64,000 bases of DNA from Chloroflexota bacterium (GTDB lineage: Bacteria > Chloroflexota > UBA11872). Below the pieces are notes generated by a model. The model saw only the letters and a program-made list of their open reading frames with translations. It searched no databases and was not told where the DNA came from. A program made the position numbers and the translations under genes. Below are positions 17,130 to 25,349 of this stretch, in pieces (the first letter of the stretch is position 1; each line of letters begins with the position of its first letter). The DNA lies in contig JAJDZU010000015.1 in assembly GCA_022824495.1 (NCBI GenBank), positions 1-64,000 of the forward strand, read 5' to 3'.

Positions 17130-17957
17130 ATGCCTGAGTTGCCAGAAGTTGAAACGATCCGCCGCGAGTTGGATACCTACATCGTAGGACGAACCGTCCA
17201 GCGCGCGACAGTCCTGGATCCAAGACTCACCCTCGGCCTGCCGATCCAGGAGTTCGAATTCCGCCTCATCGGCCAGCGCGTGGAGGGCGTCGACCGCCGG
17301 GGGAAGTATCTGCTGCTGCGACTTACCGACCGGGTGCTGGTCCTACACCTGATGATGAGCGGCCGCGTCCACCTGCGCCCGGCCGACGCAATTCAGCCGC
17401 ACACCAGGCTGGTGCTGGCCCTGGATCGAGATCCCGCCCTGCACTTCGTCGACGTCCGACGCTTCGGCCGCGCCTGGGCGCTGGACGACTCCGACCTGCC
17501 CACCGTCATCGGCAATCTTGGACCCGAACCTCTGGGCAACGCCTTCGACTGGCGCACCCTCCGCGACGCCTTCGGCAACCGCACCGTGGCCGTCAAATCC
17601 GCCCTGCTGGACCAGCGCACCGTCGCGGGCGTGGGCAACATCTACGCCGACGAGGCCCTCTTCAGCGCCCGCATCCACCCCGAGGCGCCCGTTGACCGCA
17701 TCTCAACGTACAAACTCAAGGCGCTTGCCAGAAGCGTCGTGGACGCCTTGGAATCTGGCATCGCCAACCACGGCACCTCATTCAGCACCTTTGAAACCAG
17801 CCGAGGCACCCCCGGCGGCCACCAGGACCACCTCCAGGTCTTCCGCCGCACCGGCCAACCGTGCCCCCGCTGCGCCCGACCTATCCGCCGCATCGTGGTC
17901 GGCCAGCGCAGCACCCACTACTGCTCGTTCTGCCAGCGCCGCCCGCGGGAGGGATAG
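17130..17957 (+). CDS. mutM: Formamidopyrimidine-DNA glycosylase
   Basis: A 275-residue Fpg/MutM base-excision enzyme that removes 8-oxoguanine and formamidopyrimidines and nicks the abasic site. The N-terminus PELPEVETIRREL gives catalytic Pro2 and Glu3, and Lys59 lies in RRGKYLLL. The LMMSGRV segment and GVGNIYADEALF helix-two-turn-helix are intact. The C-terminal zinc finger uses Cys245, Cys248, Cys265 and Cys268. The start at 17130 is fixed by Pro2. It converges on the DUF3500 gene with a 9-base gap. Confidence 0.97.
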   Translation: MPELPEVETIRRELDTYIVGRTVQRATVLDPRLTLGLPIQEFEFRLIGQRVEGVDRRGKYLLLRLTDRVLVLHLMMSGRVHLRPADAIQPHTRLVLALDRDPALHFVDVRRFGRAWALDDSDLPTVIGNLGPEPLGNAFDWRTLRDAFGNRTVAVKSALLDQRTVAGVGNIYADEALFSARIHPEAPVDRISTYKLKALARSVVDALESGIANHGTSFSTFETSRGTPGGHQDHLQVFRRTGQPCPRCARPIRRIVVGQRSTHYCSFCQRRPREG

Positions 17958-17966
17958 GCGCTTCAA

Positions 17967-19049
17967 TCAGCTCCCGGCTACCGCGGCCTGTCCGTATTCG
18001 TTACTCGGATTGCGATACACCGAGTGGTAATGCGGCCCCGCGCCGCCCAAGCGTCCCTCGGTCGAAAACTCGATGATCAGCGAGGGCCCCTGGATCCGGA
18101 AATAGATCGACCCGCCGTCCACCTCGCCATGCCAGGCAAAGTGCAGGTCGTCCATTTCGCCCCGAATCTCGTCCATCCGGGCCTGCCCGCTTGCCGCATC
18201 CAGCACACCCACCCACAGCCCAATGGCGTCCAGCAACACCTGCTGCTGCTCCGCGCTCCAATCCCCCGCGGCGGCGCCTTGAATCTCGGGAACCACCCCA
18301 TCTCGTCCCGCCCCCGTCTGCACGCCATTCGGCCGGCTCGCAAGCGTGGCCCGCGCCCTCGTCTCACCATCCAGTGCGCTGATCACCGCACGGACCGCGT
18401 TGGCGAATGGATCCAGCGGCGCCATTGTCGAATTGCCATGCGTGAAGGTCGCCGGCTCGATCCCCAGGAACGTCGGCGACAGGTAGCTCCGCCCGTCCAC
18501 CACCGTCACGTTCACCGCCAGGTGATGCCCGCCGAACTGCCAACCCCACGGCGCCTGATCCGACGGCTCCCCAAAGAACGCCAGCCAATAGTTATCGGCG
18601 CTGAACCGCGAGCGGTCTCCGCCGCGCGACTTCGCCAACGCGTCCTCCGCCCGCACGATGCCCGTCACCACTTCGTACCCCGCCGGACTCAGCGCTACCG
18701 CCAGAAAGTGGTGCAACGCGTCCGTCTGCTCCAGGTCCAGGTCGCCAATCCGCACCCCGTTCCGCTCAAAGCGCACCGAACCCGGCGGCAGGTTCGACCA
18801 GTTCGCCCGCGCCGGATCGCCCAGCGCCAGCACCGCCGCCGCCCGCTGTGCCTCGGTCAGTTCAGCGATAAAGGCATTCGCAACGGTAACCGCCGTCGAG
18901 GTCGCCTCCGACTCCGTAGGGGAAGCGACTGGCACGGGCGTCGGGCTCGTCGGCTCAATCGCCGTCGCCCCGCGGGGAGCCTCACCGTCGCACCCGACCA
19001 GTACGACAGCCGCCACTACCGCGGCCGCCGCTAGAAGCCTTGGTCCCAT
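17967..19049 (-). CDS. DUF3500 lipoprotein
   Basis: A 360-residue exported protein. A hydrophobic signal ends at VVLVGC, a lipobox, followed by a Thr/Pro/Ser-rich spacer (to about residue 55). The rest matches DUF3500, with the typical WGWQFGGHHLAVNVTVVDG and PTFLGIEPATF segments and a C-terminal HYHSVYRNPSNEYG. The function of DUF3500 is not established. It lies three bases after the rqcH-like gene but also has a TAGCCT element at 19055-19060, so it may have its own promoter. Confidence 0.85.
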   Translation of the reverse strand: MGPRLLAAAAVVAAVVLVGCDGEAPRGATAIEPTSPTPVPVASPTESEATSTAVTVANAFIAELTEAQRAAAVLALGDPARANWSNLPPGSVRFERNGVRIGDLDLEQTDALHHFLAVALSPAGYEVVTGIVRAEDALAKSRGGDRSRFSADNYWLAFFGEPSDQAPWGWQFGGHHLAVNVTVVDGRSYLSPTFLGIEPATFTHGNSTMAPLDPFANAVRAVISALDGETRARATLASRPNGVQTGAGRDGVVPEIQGAAAGDWSAEQQQVLLDAIGLWVGVLDAASGQARMDEIRGEMDDLHFAWHGEVDGGSIYFRIQGPSLIIEFSTEGRLGGAGPHYHSVYRNPSNEYGQAAVAGS

Positions 19050-19052
19050 CCC

Positions 19053-20762
19053 TCAGGCTATCCGCTCCGCCCCAACCTCCCCCGGCGCTCTCGGCGCGAC
19101 CCGCAGCGTCCGCTCCCCGCGATACGTCACCTGGCCCGGACCCGCGCCCCGGATCGGCCGCACCTGCCGCCGTTGCGTCACATCCACCTCCACCGTCGCA
19201 TCGTTCCGCCCGGCGCTCAGATGCGCGGCAATCGACGCCGCCCGCTCGATTACCTCCGCAGGCGCACTCCCCGCAGCACTTCGCAACAGCACGTGCGCCC
19301 CCGGTACGCCCCGTGCGTGCAGCCACAGATCGGCGGGTGCCGATTCATGAAACGTCAACCGGTGATTCTCCGCCGCCGTCCGGCCTGCGCGCAGTTCGTG
19401 GGCTCCCAGCGACCACCGCGCCGCCGACGGCGTGGCCCGACGCTTCGTGATCGACGGCCCGTAGCCGGCCTCCGCCAGCGTGGCCTCAAGCGCCTGCCGC
19501 ACTCCCGGAGAATCCGCCCGCGCCAGGTCGTCCGCCGCCTGCCGCAGAAAGCCAATCTCCAGTTCCGTCCGCCGCATCCGCCGAGGCGTCTCCCGCGCCG
19601 CCGTCCGTCGGTCCTTGGCCTGCGCGAAATACCGCTGCGCGTTCTCCACCACCGACCGCCGCGGATCCAGTTCGATCGTCCGCCCCTCGTGCCGAAACTC
19701 CCGGGTCCCCGCCGGCAACCCGTGCCCAAACGCCAGCAGCAGCTCCCCCGCCGCCTGTAGCTCGTCGGCCGACGTGCTCGCCTCCAGTTCCACCCGCAGC
19801 GCCGCTAACCGCCGCGTCGCCCGCTCCAGCGCCGACGCGATCAGCCGCTCCAACCGCTCCTCGCGAGCGTCCCTGGCCGGCTCGGGCGCCGCTGTTGCCG
19901 CGTCAAACGCCTCCAGCGCCTCGCTCATCGACGCCATCGCCACGCTCGGCTCTTCGAAATGCGTCAGCGCATACGGCGCGAACGCCCGCCATCCGCCCTC
20001 ACCCGGAACCAGCGACGGCCGCCACTCGCCCCGCGCCGCATCCGCCAGGATTGCCGCCAGGCTCTGCAACACCGGCGCCCAGTCGCCTACGTCGTCCGCC
20101 GAAACACTCGCCGCATACCCGGCCCGAGCCAGCGCCTCGCGGGCCAGCGTGGGGCTGACCGCCCGCACGCCCCGCACCAGCACCCGCCAGGCCGGCCCGC
20201 CGCCCGCGCCGCTTCGCTGCAGCGTGTCCGGGTCGGTTGTTGCCACCTCCGGCAGATCCAGCGGCGCGGGTCGTTCGTAATTCGCACCGGGCTGAATCCG
20301 TCGCCGACCATCCTCGCCCCGCACCCGCCGCAGCGCGTCCCGAATCCGTCCGTGCTCGTCCACCAGCAGCAGATTCGTTTGCCGCCCGATAAATTCCACG
20401 ATCAGCCGCGTCCGCGCCGCCTCCGTCATCTCCGGTCCCTGCAATTCGAACGTCAGGTCCAGGATCCGCTCCGCCGGCGGCTGCGCGATCTCCACCAGCC
20501 GCGCCCCCCGCACCCACTTGCGCGCCAGCAGCAGCAACGGGCTCGCCGCCTGCGTCCCCGCCCGCGGCCACAGGCTGGCAAACCGCACCCGCGGCTTATC
20601 CGGATCCGCGTCCACCAGCAGGTAGTGCCGTGCCTGTTGCCCGTAAATCTCCAGCGCCAGCGCCCCGGGCCTTGGCGACGCCACCCGCTGCACGCGCCCG
20701 CCCAGCGCCCGATCCTCGATCTCCGACCGCACCGCCGCCAGCGTCAGCGCGTCAAAGTTCAC
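19053..20762 (-). CDS. rqcH: NFACT family protein, RqcH-like
   Basis: A 569-residue NFACT protein (Tae2/NEMF/RqcH/FbpA family), expected to bind obstructed 50S subunits and direct C-terminal tailing of stalled peptides. NFACT-N begins at VNFDALTLAAV and includes VEFIGRQTNLLLVD. A coiled-coil middle lies about 310-420. NFACT-R has ADLWLHARGVPGAHVLL. The start is the GTG at 20762, where the family begins and which overlaps the PfkB gene by 11 bases; a longer frame adds 75 Arg-rich residues. I could not confirm the Asp-Arg pair needed for alanine tailing. Confidence 0.88.
   Translation of the reverse strand: MNFDALTLAAVRSEIEDRALGGRVQRVASPRPGALALEIYGQQARHYLLVDADPDKPRVRFASLWPRAGTQAASPLLLLARKWVRGARLVEIAQPPAERILDLTFELQGPEMTEAARTRLIVEFIGRQTNLLLVDEHGRIRDALRRVRGEDGRRRIQPGANYERPAPLDLPEVATTDPDTLQRSGAGGGPAWRVLVRGVRAVSPTLAREALARAGYAASVSADDVGDWAPVLQSLAAILADAARGEWRPSLVPGEGGWRAFAPYALTHFEEPSVAMASMSEALEAFDAATAAPEPARDAREERLERLIASALERATRRLAALRVELEASTSADELQAAGELLLAFGHGLPAGTREFRHEGRTIELDPRRSVVENAQRYFAQAKDRRTAARETPRRMRRTELEIGFLRQAADDLARADSPGVRQALEATLAEAGYGPSITKRRATPSAARWSLGAHELRAGRTAAENHRLTFHESAPADLWLHARGVPGAHVLLRSAAGSAPAEVIERAASIAAHLSAGRNDATVEVDVTQRRQVRPIRGAGPGQVTYRGERTLRVAPRAPGEVGAERIA
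19055..19060 (-). promoter_or_regulatory. Possible -10 element for the DUF3500 gene
   Basis: TAGCCT on the minus strand, 5 bases before the ATG and inside the end of the rqcH-like gene. Weak, but it follows the leaderless pattern seen at other genes here. Confidence 0.25.
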
Positions 20763-21600
20763 GCGCGGCTCCGGGCTTGGGCAGCAGGTGGAACGGTTCG
20801 GGATCGGGCTCGCTGATCCACCGTGCCGCCGCCTCCGTCGCAACCCCCAGAGCTTTTCGCAGGTCGCTCGTTGCCCGGTACGTGCTGAACAGCACCACCG
20901 CGAACACGTCCCCCGTGCCCGTCGGATTCCGCATCGGCCGCTCGACAACCGGATACCGCAGCCAGCGCCCGTCCTCATGCGCCTCAATCGCTCCGGCGCC
21001 GTCCGTCAGCACCCCCACCCGCGACCGGCACAGCAGCGCCCGCGCGGTATCCAGGTCCCCTGCCAGATCTTCGGTGCTGAGAACGCTCACGTCGGCCGCC
21101 GCAAACGCCCGCGCCGCCGACCGCGGCAGATCCACCCGCACGTGCCCGTGCTCGTCCACCCGCCGCAGCAGCCCCTGGCCTGTCAACGCCACGAAGTCCC
21201 GCCTGGCCATCGCCTCCACGACCGCCGGCCCCGTCTCCCGCAGAATCGGCCCCAGGTGCACGATGTCCGCCTCCGGCGCCAGCCCGTCCACCTCCGCCGC
21301 CCGCAGCCGCGGCGCGCGCGCATGCACCAGTTGGATTCGGCCCTCGGGCCCGTAGATGTTCGAAAACGTGGCGGCCGCACGCGTCGGTCCAACGCGCCAC
21401 GTGATCTCGGGAACCTCGGCCGCCAGCCGCCTCGCATCTCCGCGCGGCAACCGCGTCGCCACCACCACCCGATACCCCAGCGCCGCCGCCGCCCGTCCGC
21501 TGTAGTACGCCGTCCCGCCAAACGTCGAACCGTCCGGCGTCAAGTCTGTCGTCACGTTGCCGAGCAGCAGGTACGTCGGCCGCTCGGCCTCGGGGGTCAT
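20752..21600 (-). CDS. PfkB-family carbohydrate kinase
   Basis: A 282-residue ribokinase/PfkB sugar or nucleoside kinase. The N-terminal LGNVTTDLTPDG and FGGTAYYSGRAAAALG resemble PfkB motif 1. The C-terminal NPTGTGDVFAVVLF is motif 2 with the anion-hole Gly-Thr-Gly and catalytic Asp. The substrate is unknown. I take the ATG at 21600; an upstream start adds 26 low-complexity residues. It lies 13 bases after jag and overlaps rqcH. Confidence 0.85.
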   Translation of the reverse strand: MTPEAERPTYLLLGNVTTDLTPDGSTFGGTAYYSGRAAAALGYRVVVATRLPRGDARRLAAEVPEITWRVGPTRAAATFSNIYGPEGRIQLVHARAPRLRAAEVDGLAPEADIVHLGPILRETGPAVVEAMARRDFVALTGQGLLRRVDEHGHVRVDLPRSAARAFAAADVSVLSTEDLAGDLDTARALLCRSRVGVLTDGAGAIEAHEDGRWLRYPVVERPMRNPTGTGDVFAVVLFSTYRATSDLRKALGVATEAAARWISEPDPEPFHLLPKPGAAREL

Positions 21601-21613
21601 CTGTCCCTGGCGG

Positions 21614-22495
21614 TCAGGCCCTGGGGCTGATGACGACGCGGCGCTCGTCGCCCTCGCCGATGCTGTATGTGCGCACATCCTCGTCGTCCGCCAGCGCCAC
21701 GTGTACCAGCCGCCGCTCGTTGGCCGGCATTGCCTCCAGTGTGATTGGCTCCTTGGTGGCCCGGACTTCGTCCGCCAGCGTTTCCGCCAGTTCAGCCAGT
21801 TGATCCGCCCGCCGCTGCCGGTACCCGTTCACGTCCACGATCACCCGGCACGGCCGCCCCAGCCGCCTGCCCAGCATCAGGTTCACCAGGTACCCAACCG
21901 CCCGTAGCGTCTCGCCCTGCCGCCCGATCAGCCGCCCAAAGTCGTCGTCGCCCACGATGTTGTACGCCAGCGGCTCGTCCGACACGAGGTCGAAATCCGC
22001 CACGAACCCCATCCGGTCAAGCAAGCTCTCCAGCAGCTCTTCGGCCTCGTTCTCAAGGTCCTCGCCTGACTCCAACAGCTCGCCGCGCGGACGCCGGACG
22101 GCCGGAGTCGAGGGCGTGCTCGGTGCCCCTTCGGTCATCGGCTCGGCGACCGGCGGCGGCGTCTTGGCGACCGGCTCTTCGCGGGGCTCGGGCTCAACCT
22201 GGGGCTGTTCCGCCGCGACTGGCTCCTCGGCTTCAGCTTCGGCTTCCTCGGCCACGGCCTCGTCCTGATCCTCGTCCTCTTCGTCCTCTTCCGAATACGG
22301 CTGGCTTCGTACCCGCACCCGTACCCGCGCGTCCTCGCGGCCCATGCCCAGCACGCCGCGCGAGCCGGAATTGATCACGTCCACGTCAATCTCATCCAGC
22401 GTCACGTTCAATTGCAGCAGCGCACGTTTCACCGCGTCTTCCACTGAACTGCCGGTTACGATCACGCCGTCGCCGGCGCCAGAATCGTTAGCCAC
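21614..22495 (-). CDS. khpB: RNA-binding protein KhpB (Jag)
   Basis: A 293-residue Jag/KhpB protein, usually encoded next to yidC. Jag-N covers about 1-60 (VEDAVKRALLQL to GVLGMG). An acidic Glu/Pro-rich linker of about 80 residues follows. The KH domain has GRLIGRQGETLRAV. The R3H domain ends with MPANERRLVHVAL, where Arg and His give the family name. It binds RNA and affects cell-wall growth in Firmicutes. It overlaps yidC by 8 bases. Confidence 0.93.
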   Translation of the reverse strand: MANDSGAGDGVIVTGSSVEDAVKRALLQLNVTLDEIDVDVINSGSRGVLGMGREDARVRVRVRSQPYSEEDEEDEDQDEAVAEEAEAEAEEPVAAEQPQVEPEPREEPVAKTPPPVAEPMTEGAPSTPSTPAVRRPRGELLESGEDLENEAEELLESLLDRMGFVADFDLVSDEPLAYNIVGDDDFGRLIGRQGETLRAVGYLVNLMLGRRLGRPCRVIVDVNGYRQRRADQLAELAETLADEVRATKEPITLEAMPANERRLVHVALADDEDVRTYSIGEGDERRVVISPRA

Positions 22496-24107
22496 CGCGT
22501 CTCCTCCGTCGTCGCCGCCTGCGTCGTGGGCGGGTCGTTGTCTCGGGTTTCGGCTCGGTCTCTGTCTCCTCGGCCCTGGCCTTGGCCGCCTCCACCTTCG
22601 CTTGATGCTCTCCCATCACGTCGCGCGCCATCGGCCAGTGGGCAGGAAACAGCTTCCCGGTCCCCGTCGTGAAGTATTGCTGAACGATCGCAATAATGCT
22701 CGAAATTACCCAATACACCACCAGGCCCGCCTGGAATGTCCAGGCAAAGACCACCACGATGATCGGCATGAACTGCATGACGCGGTTCATCGTCGCCGCC
22801 TGTCCGGTCGCGGTGCTGGACGCCATCATTCGCGCTTGTATGAGTTGGAACGCGCCTGCCAACAGCGCCAGCACCGAGATATAGAACCCGCCCGACGCAA
22901 ACAGGTCAAAGTTCGCGGGTAGCCGCGTAAAGCCCGCCACCTGCGCCGCTTCCTGGCCCTGGCCGCTGTTCCACCAGTCCCGCAGGTAGGTCTTTGTCGA
23001 ATCGGTGGCCGGACCCCAGTAGGCGTACACCTCACGGGCCAAGGCGTAGCGTCCGTCCTCCAGGACGTCCGCCAGCGCCGGATAGGCGCGGTCGGCCCCG
23101 CGCGCCTCGATGTTCAGCATCCGGATGTCATCCGTCCGCATCGGCGGCGAGACGCCCAGCGACCCTGGTTCCGCCCGGAGCGCATTGAAGTAGTCGTCCA
23201 CGCTGTTGTGCTCGCGGATGGGAACTTGGATCGGATCGCCGTTCAGCACGACCTGTTCCAGCAACGTAGGGGCGCTCAGGTCGTCCTTCAACCCGTGCAG
23301 CACGATCGGACCCACCCCCGCATCCAGATCCGCCCAATTCACAATCCGGCCACGCAGAATCCCTTCAACCTGATCGACCGTCAGACGCGTGGCCGCCCGG
23401 TCCCGTTCCACCAGGAACGACGCCGCCTGCACAAGGCGCGTTTCGTCAGTTCCCGCGGGCATCTGGCTCAGATCCGCCTCGTTGTCCAGGAAGATCGCCG
23501 CCGCCGTCCCATCGCTCAGCAGAGCAATCGCGGCCTCGGCGTCCACCACGTCCGTACGGAACTGGTAGTTGGCCGCAAACTGCGTGAACGAAACGGCCAA
23601 CGACGACTCCAGCGGCGTCGGGAGTTCCGTGGTTGCAATCACCACGTCTACCGGTTCCGTCGGAGCGGCGTCGCCCACAATCTGGATCGTCGAGTCCTCC
23701 CGCGCCAGGTTGAACCACAGGAACTGCTCGTTCAGCAGCCCGCGGCTGCTAAGCGTCAGGATGCCTCCGTACAGCGCCAGCAGCACCGGCAACTGGATGA
23801 AGATCGGCAGGCACCCCGCCATTGGGTTGACGCCGCGTTCCTTGTAGAGCTTCATCGTCGCTTCCGAGACTGCCTGCCGGTCGCCCTTGAAGCGCGTGCG
23901 GATGTTCTCCAGTTCCGGCTGAATCAACTGCATCTTGCGCTGCGAAGTGATCTGCTTCAGCGTCAGAGGGATCATCAACAGCCGGATCAGCACCGTGAAC
24001 AGCACGATGGCGATTGCATAGCTGCCAACCGCGTCGTGAATCAGCGTCAGCGCGTTGCTCAGCGGATCGACCGCCCACGTCTGCCAGGTGTTGGGGATTG
24101 CTTCCAT
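22488..24107 (-). CDS. yidC: YidC/Oxa1 insertase with inserted binding-protein-like domain
   Basis: A 539-residue membrane insertase, about twice the Gram-positive-type length. The Oxa1 core is present: membrane segment at 26-46 with groove Arg42, cytoplasmic hairpin 50-95, segment at 99-119, then segments at about 402-424, 443-458 and 460-478, and a tail ending in RPRRRRRRRRRRGG for ribosome contact. Between FLWFNLARED (129-138) and FDLFASGG (400-407), where only a short external loop is usual, lie about 255 extra residues. LTVDQVEGILRGRIVNWADL, PGSLGVSPP and ALAREVYAYW resemble PstS-type phosphate-binding proteins. The insert would sit outside the membrane. It lies in the rpmH-rnpA-yidD cluster. 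Confidence 0.92.
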   Translation of the reverse strand: MEAIPNTWQTWAVDPLSNALTLIHDAVGSYAIAIVLFTVLIRLLMIPLTLKQITSQRKMQLIQPELENIRTRFKGDRQAVSEATMKLYKERGVNPMAGCLPIFIQLPVLLALYGGILTLSSRGLLNEQFLWFNLAREDSTIQIVGDAAPTEPVDVVIATTELPTPLESSLAVSFTQFAANYQFRTDVVDAEAAIALLSDGTAAAIFLDNEADLSQMPAGTDETRLVQAASFLVERDRAATRLTVDQVEGILRGRIVNWADLDAGVGPIVLHGLKDDLSAPTLLEQVVLNGDPIQVPIREHNSVDDYFNALRAEPGSLGVSPPMRTDDIRMLNIEARGADRAYPALADVLEDGRYALAREVYAYWGPATDSTKTYLRDWWNSGQGQEAAQVAGFTRLPANFDLFASGGFYISVLALLAGAFQLIQARMMASSTATGQAATMNRVMQFMPIIVVVFAWTFQAGLVVYWVISSIIAIVQQYFTTGTGKLFPAHWPMARDVMGEHQAKVEAAKARAEETETEPKPETTTRPRRRRRRRRRRGG

Positions 24108-24122
24108 AAGGTGTGCGTGTCC

Positions 24123-24332
24123 CTAGGGGACGGGGTCGTAGCCTCCGGCGCGCCACGGGTGGCAGCGCGCCACTCGCCGCATCGCCATCCCGCCTCCCCG
24201 GAACACCCCGTAGCGCTTGACTGCCTGGTGCGCGTACTCGGAGCAGCACGGTTCGTATCGGCATGTCGACCCAAATGCCGGAGACACCAACCGCTGGTAG
24301 GCCCGGATCGTCCAGAGCACGGCTACTGTCAT
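24123..24332 (-). CDS. yidD: Membrane protein insertion efficiency factor YidD
   Basis: A 69-residue YidD. The IRAYQRLVSPAFGSTCRYEP segment, the CCSEYA cysteines and the CHPW near the end are diagnostic. It assists YidC-dependent insertion. The ATG at 24332 overlaps the rnpA stop by four bases, and yidC follows after 15 bases. A longer upstream frame is antisense-like filler. Confidence 0.93.
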   Translation of the reverse strand: MTVAVLWTIRAYQRLVSPAFGSTCRYEPCCSEYAHQAVKRYGVFRGGGMAMRRVARCHPWRAGGYDPVP

Positions 24333-24670
24333 TCGGCCAGCCGCGCCTGCGACTGACGGAACCCGCACGCGACAGCCGCTGCCAGCTCCTCCGACGGCGC
24401 GAATGCGGCCCGCTGTCGCGGCAGGGCCACAATGTCCAGCGCCCGCGGCAGATCCGAAAGCTGACAACGCATCGCTTCCCGCACCCGACGGCGCAGCCGA
24501 TTGCGACGCACCGCTGAACCGTGTCGCCGTGACACCGGCACCGCCACCCGCGCTGCATCCGATCCGCCTGGCGCCACAAAAAAGACAAGCGGCCGGGTTA
24601 CGACCTTGGCGCCGTGTGTACGGACACGCGCGATGTCGGAAGCCCGGCGCAGGCGGTTGCGGCGGTTCAT
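24329..24670 (-). CDS. rnpA: Ribonuclease P protein component
   Basis: A 113-residue basic RnpA, which supports the RNase P RNA in maturing tRNA 5' ends. The N-terminal NRLRRASDIARVRTHG and the signature RRNRLRRRVREAMR, containing the RNR motif, are clear. It sits in the standard order rpmH-rnpA-yidD-yidC-jag. Confidence 0.95.
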   Translation of the reverse strand: MNRRNRLRRASDIARVRTHGAKVVTRPLVFFVAPGGSDAARVAVPVSRRHGSAVRRNRLRRRVREAMRCQLSDLPRALDIVALPRQRAAFAPSEELAAAVACGFRQSQARLAE

Positions 24671-24702
24671 CGGTTGAAAACCGCGTCGTGCGGCGACGCG
24701 GG

Positions 24703-24837
24703 TCAGACGGTCAGGCGCTTGCGACCCTTCCGCCGGCGGCGGCGGAGGATCGCGCGACCGCTGCGCGTGGCCATGCGGGCACGGAATCCGTGCCGGCGCC
24801 TACGTCGTCGAACCTTGGGTTGGTATGTGCGTTTCAT
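24703..24837 (-). CDS. rpmH: 50S ribosomal protein L34
   Basis: A 44-residue L34 read from the minus strand. It begins [18 protein letters not shown] and continues [19 protein letters not shown], ending RLTV. The length and sequence are typical. It is the first gene of the rpmH-rnpA-yidD-yidC-jag group. dnaA, often adjacent on the other side, is not in the window. Confidence 0.97.
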   Translation of the reverse strand: MKRTYQPKVRRRRRRHGFRARMATRSGRAILRRRRRKGRKRLTV

Positions 24838-24904
24838 AGCTGGTCGCGGCTTCCTCGGACGCCGCAGGCTTTGAGTGTATCACCGGCCAGCCCGCGCTCA
24901 GTGT

Positions 24905-24919
24905 GCTCCTTTTTGGAGC
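24905..24919. repeat. GCTCC-T5-GGAGC hairpin
   Basis: A perfect 5-base inverted repeat around five T residues lies in the divergent spacer between rpmH and a small gene. It may be part of the rpmH leader or promoter; its role is not clear. Confidence 0.3.
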
Positions 24920-24998
24920 TGGCGCGAGGCAGATCGCGTGCCCAATCCCCACGCGGCGAGTGTGCTAGCGTCCTACATTCAGCGCCTCGGCTTCGGCA

Positions 24999-25343
24999 AT
25001 GGCCAAAACCCCAACCCTCGTCTATCGCTGGTCCGCCGTCCCGCGCCCCAAGGCCTGGCTCAGGGCCCGTAGCACCGTCTACGAGTTCCTCAAGTTCGCG
25101 GCCGCTTCGCTTGACTGGCCCCTTGGCCGCGTCATGGTTGGCCGCGGCGGTGGACATCCCTCCCTGATCGTCGAATTCGCATTCAAGCGCACGGCCGACT
25201 TCGAAGCCGCCTGGGACCGCATGGCCGCCGATCCGCACAGCGAGGCCCTCTGGGCAACCCTGGCTCCAATGCTCCACGACTCCACAGTCCGCCGCGAACT
25301 CTTCGCCGTCCAGTACGCCCGCATCGGTACGGCCGACCGCTAG
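24999..25343 (+). CDS. Hypothetical protein, dimeric alpha-beta barrel-like
   Basis: A 114-residue protein. The pattern of strand, helix and strand (LIVEFAFK, then DFEAAWDRMAADPHSEALWATLAPML, then RELFAVQYARI) resembles NIPSNAP or EthD-like ferredoxin folds. No catalytic residue can be named. It lies seven bases before the Gfo/Idh-type gene and may be co-transcribed. Confidence 0.65.
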   Translation: MAKTPTLVYRWSAVPRPKAWLRARSTVYEFLKFAAASLDWPLGRVMVGRGGGHPSLIVEFAFKRTADFEAAWDRMAADPHSEALWATLAPMLHDSTVRRELFAVQYARIGTADR

Positions 25344-25349
25344 CCGTCA

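Noticed and set aside
20763-20987. N-terminal extension of the RqcH-like protein
   Set aside because: Seventy-five Arg-rich residues opposite in character to the NFACT-N domain, which begins at the GTG at 20762 and overlaps the upstream kinase.
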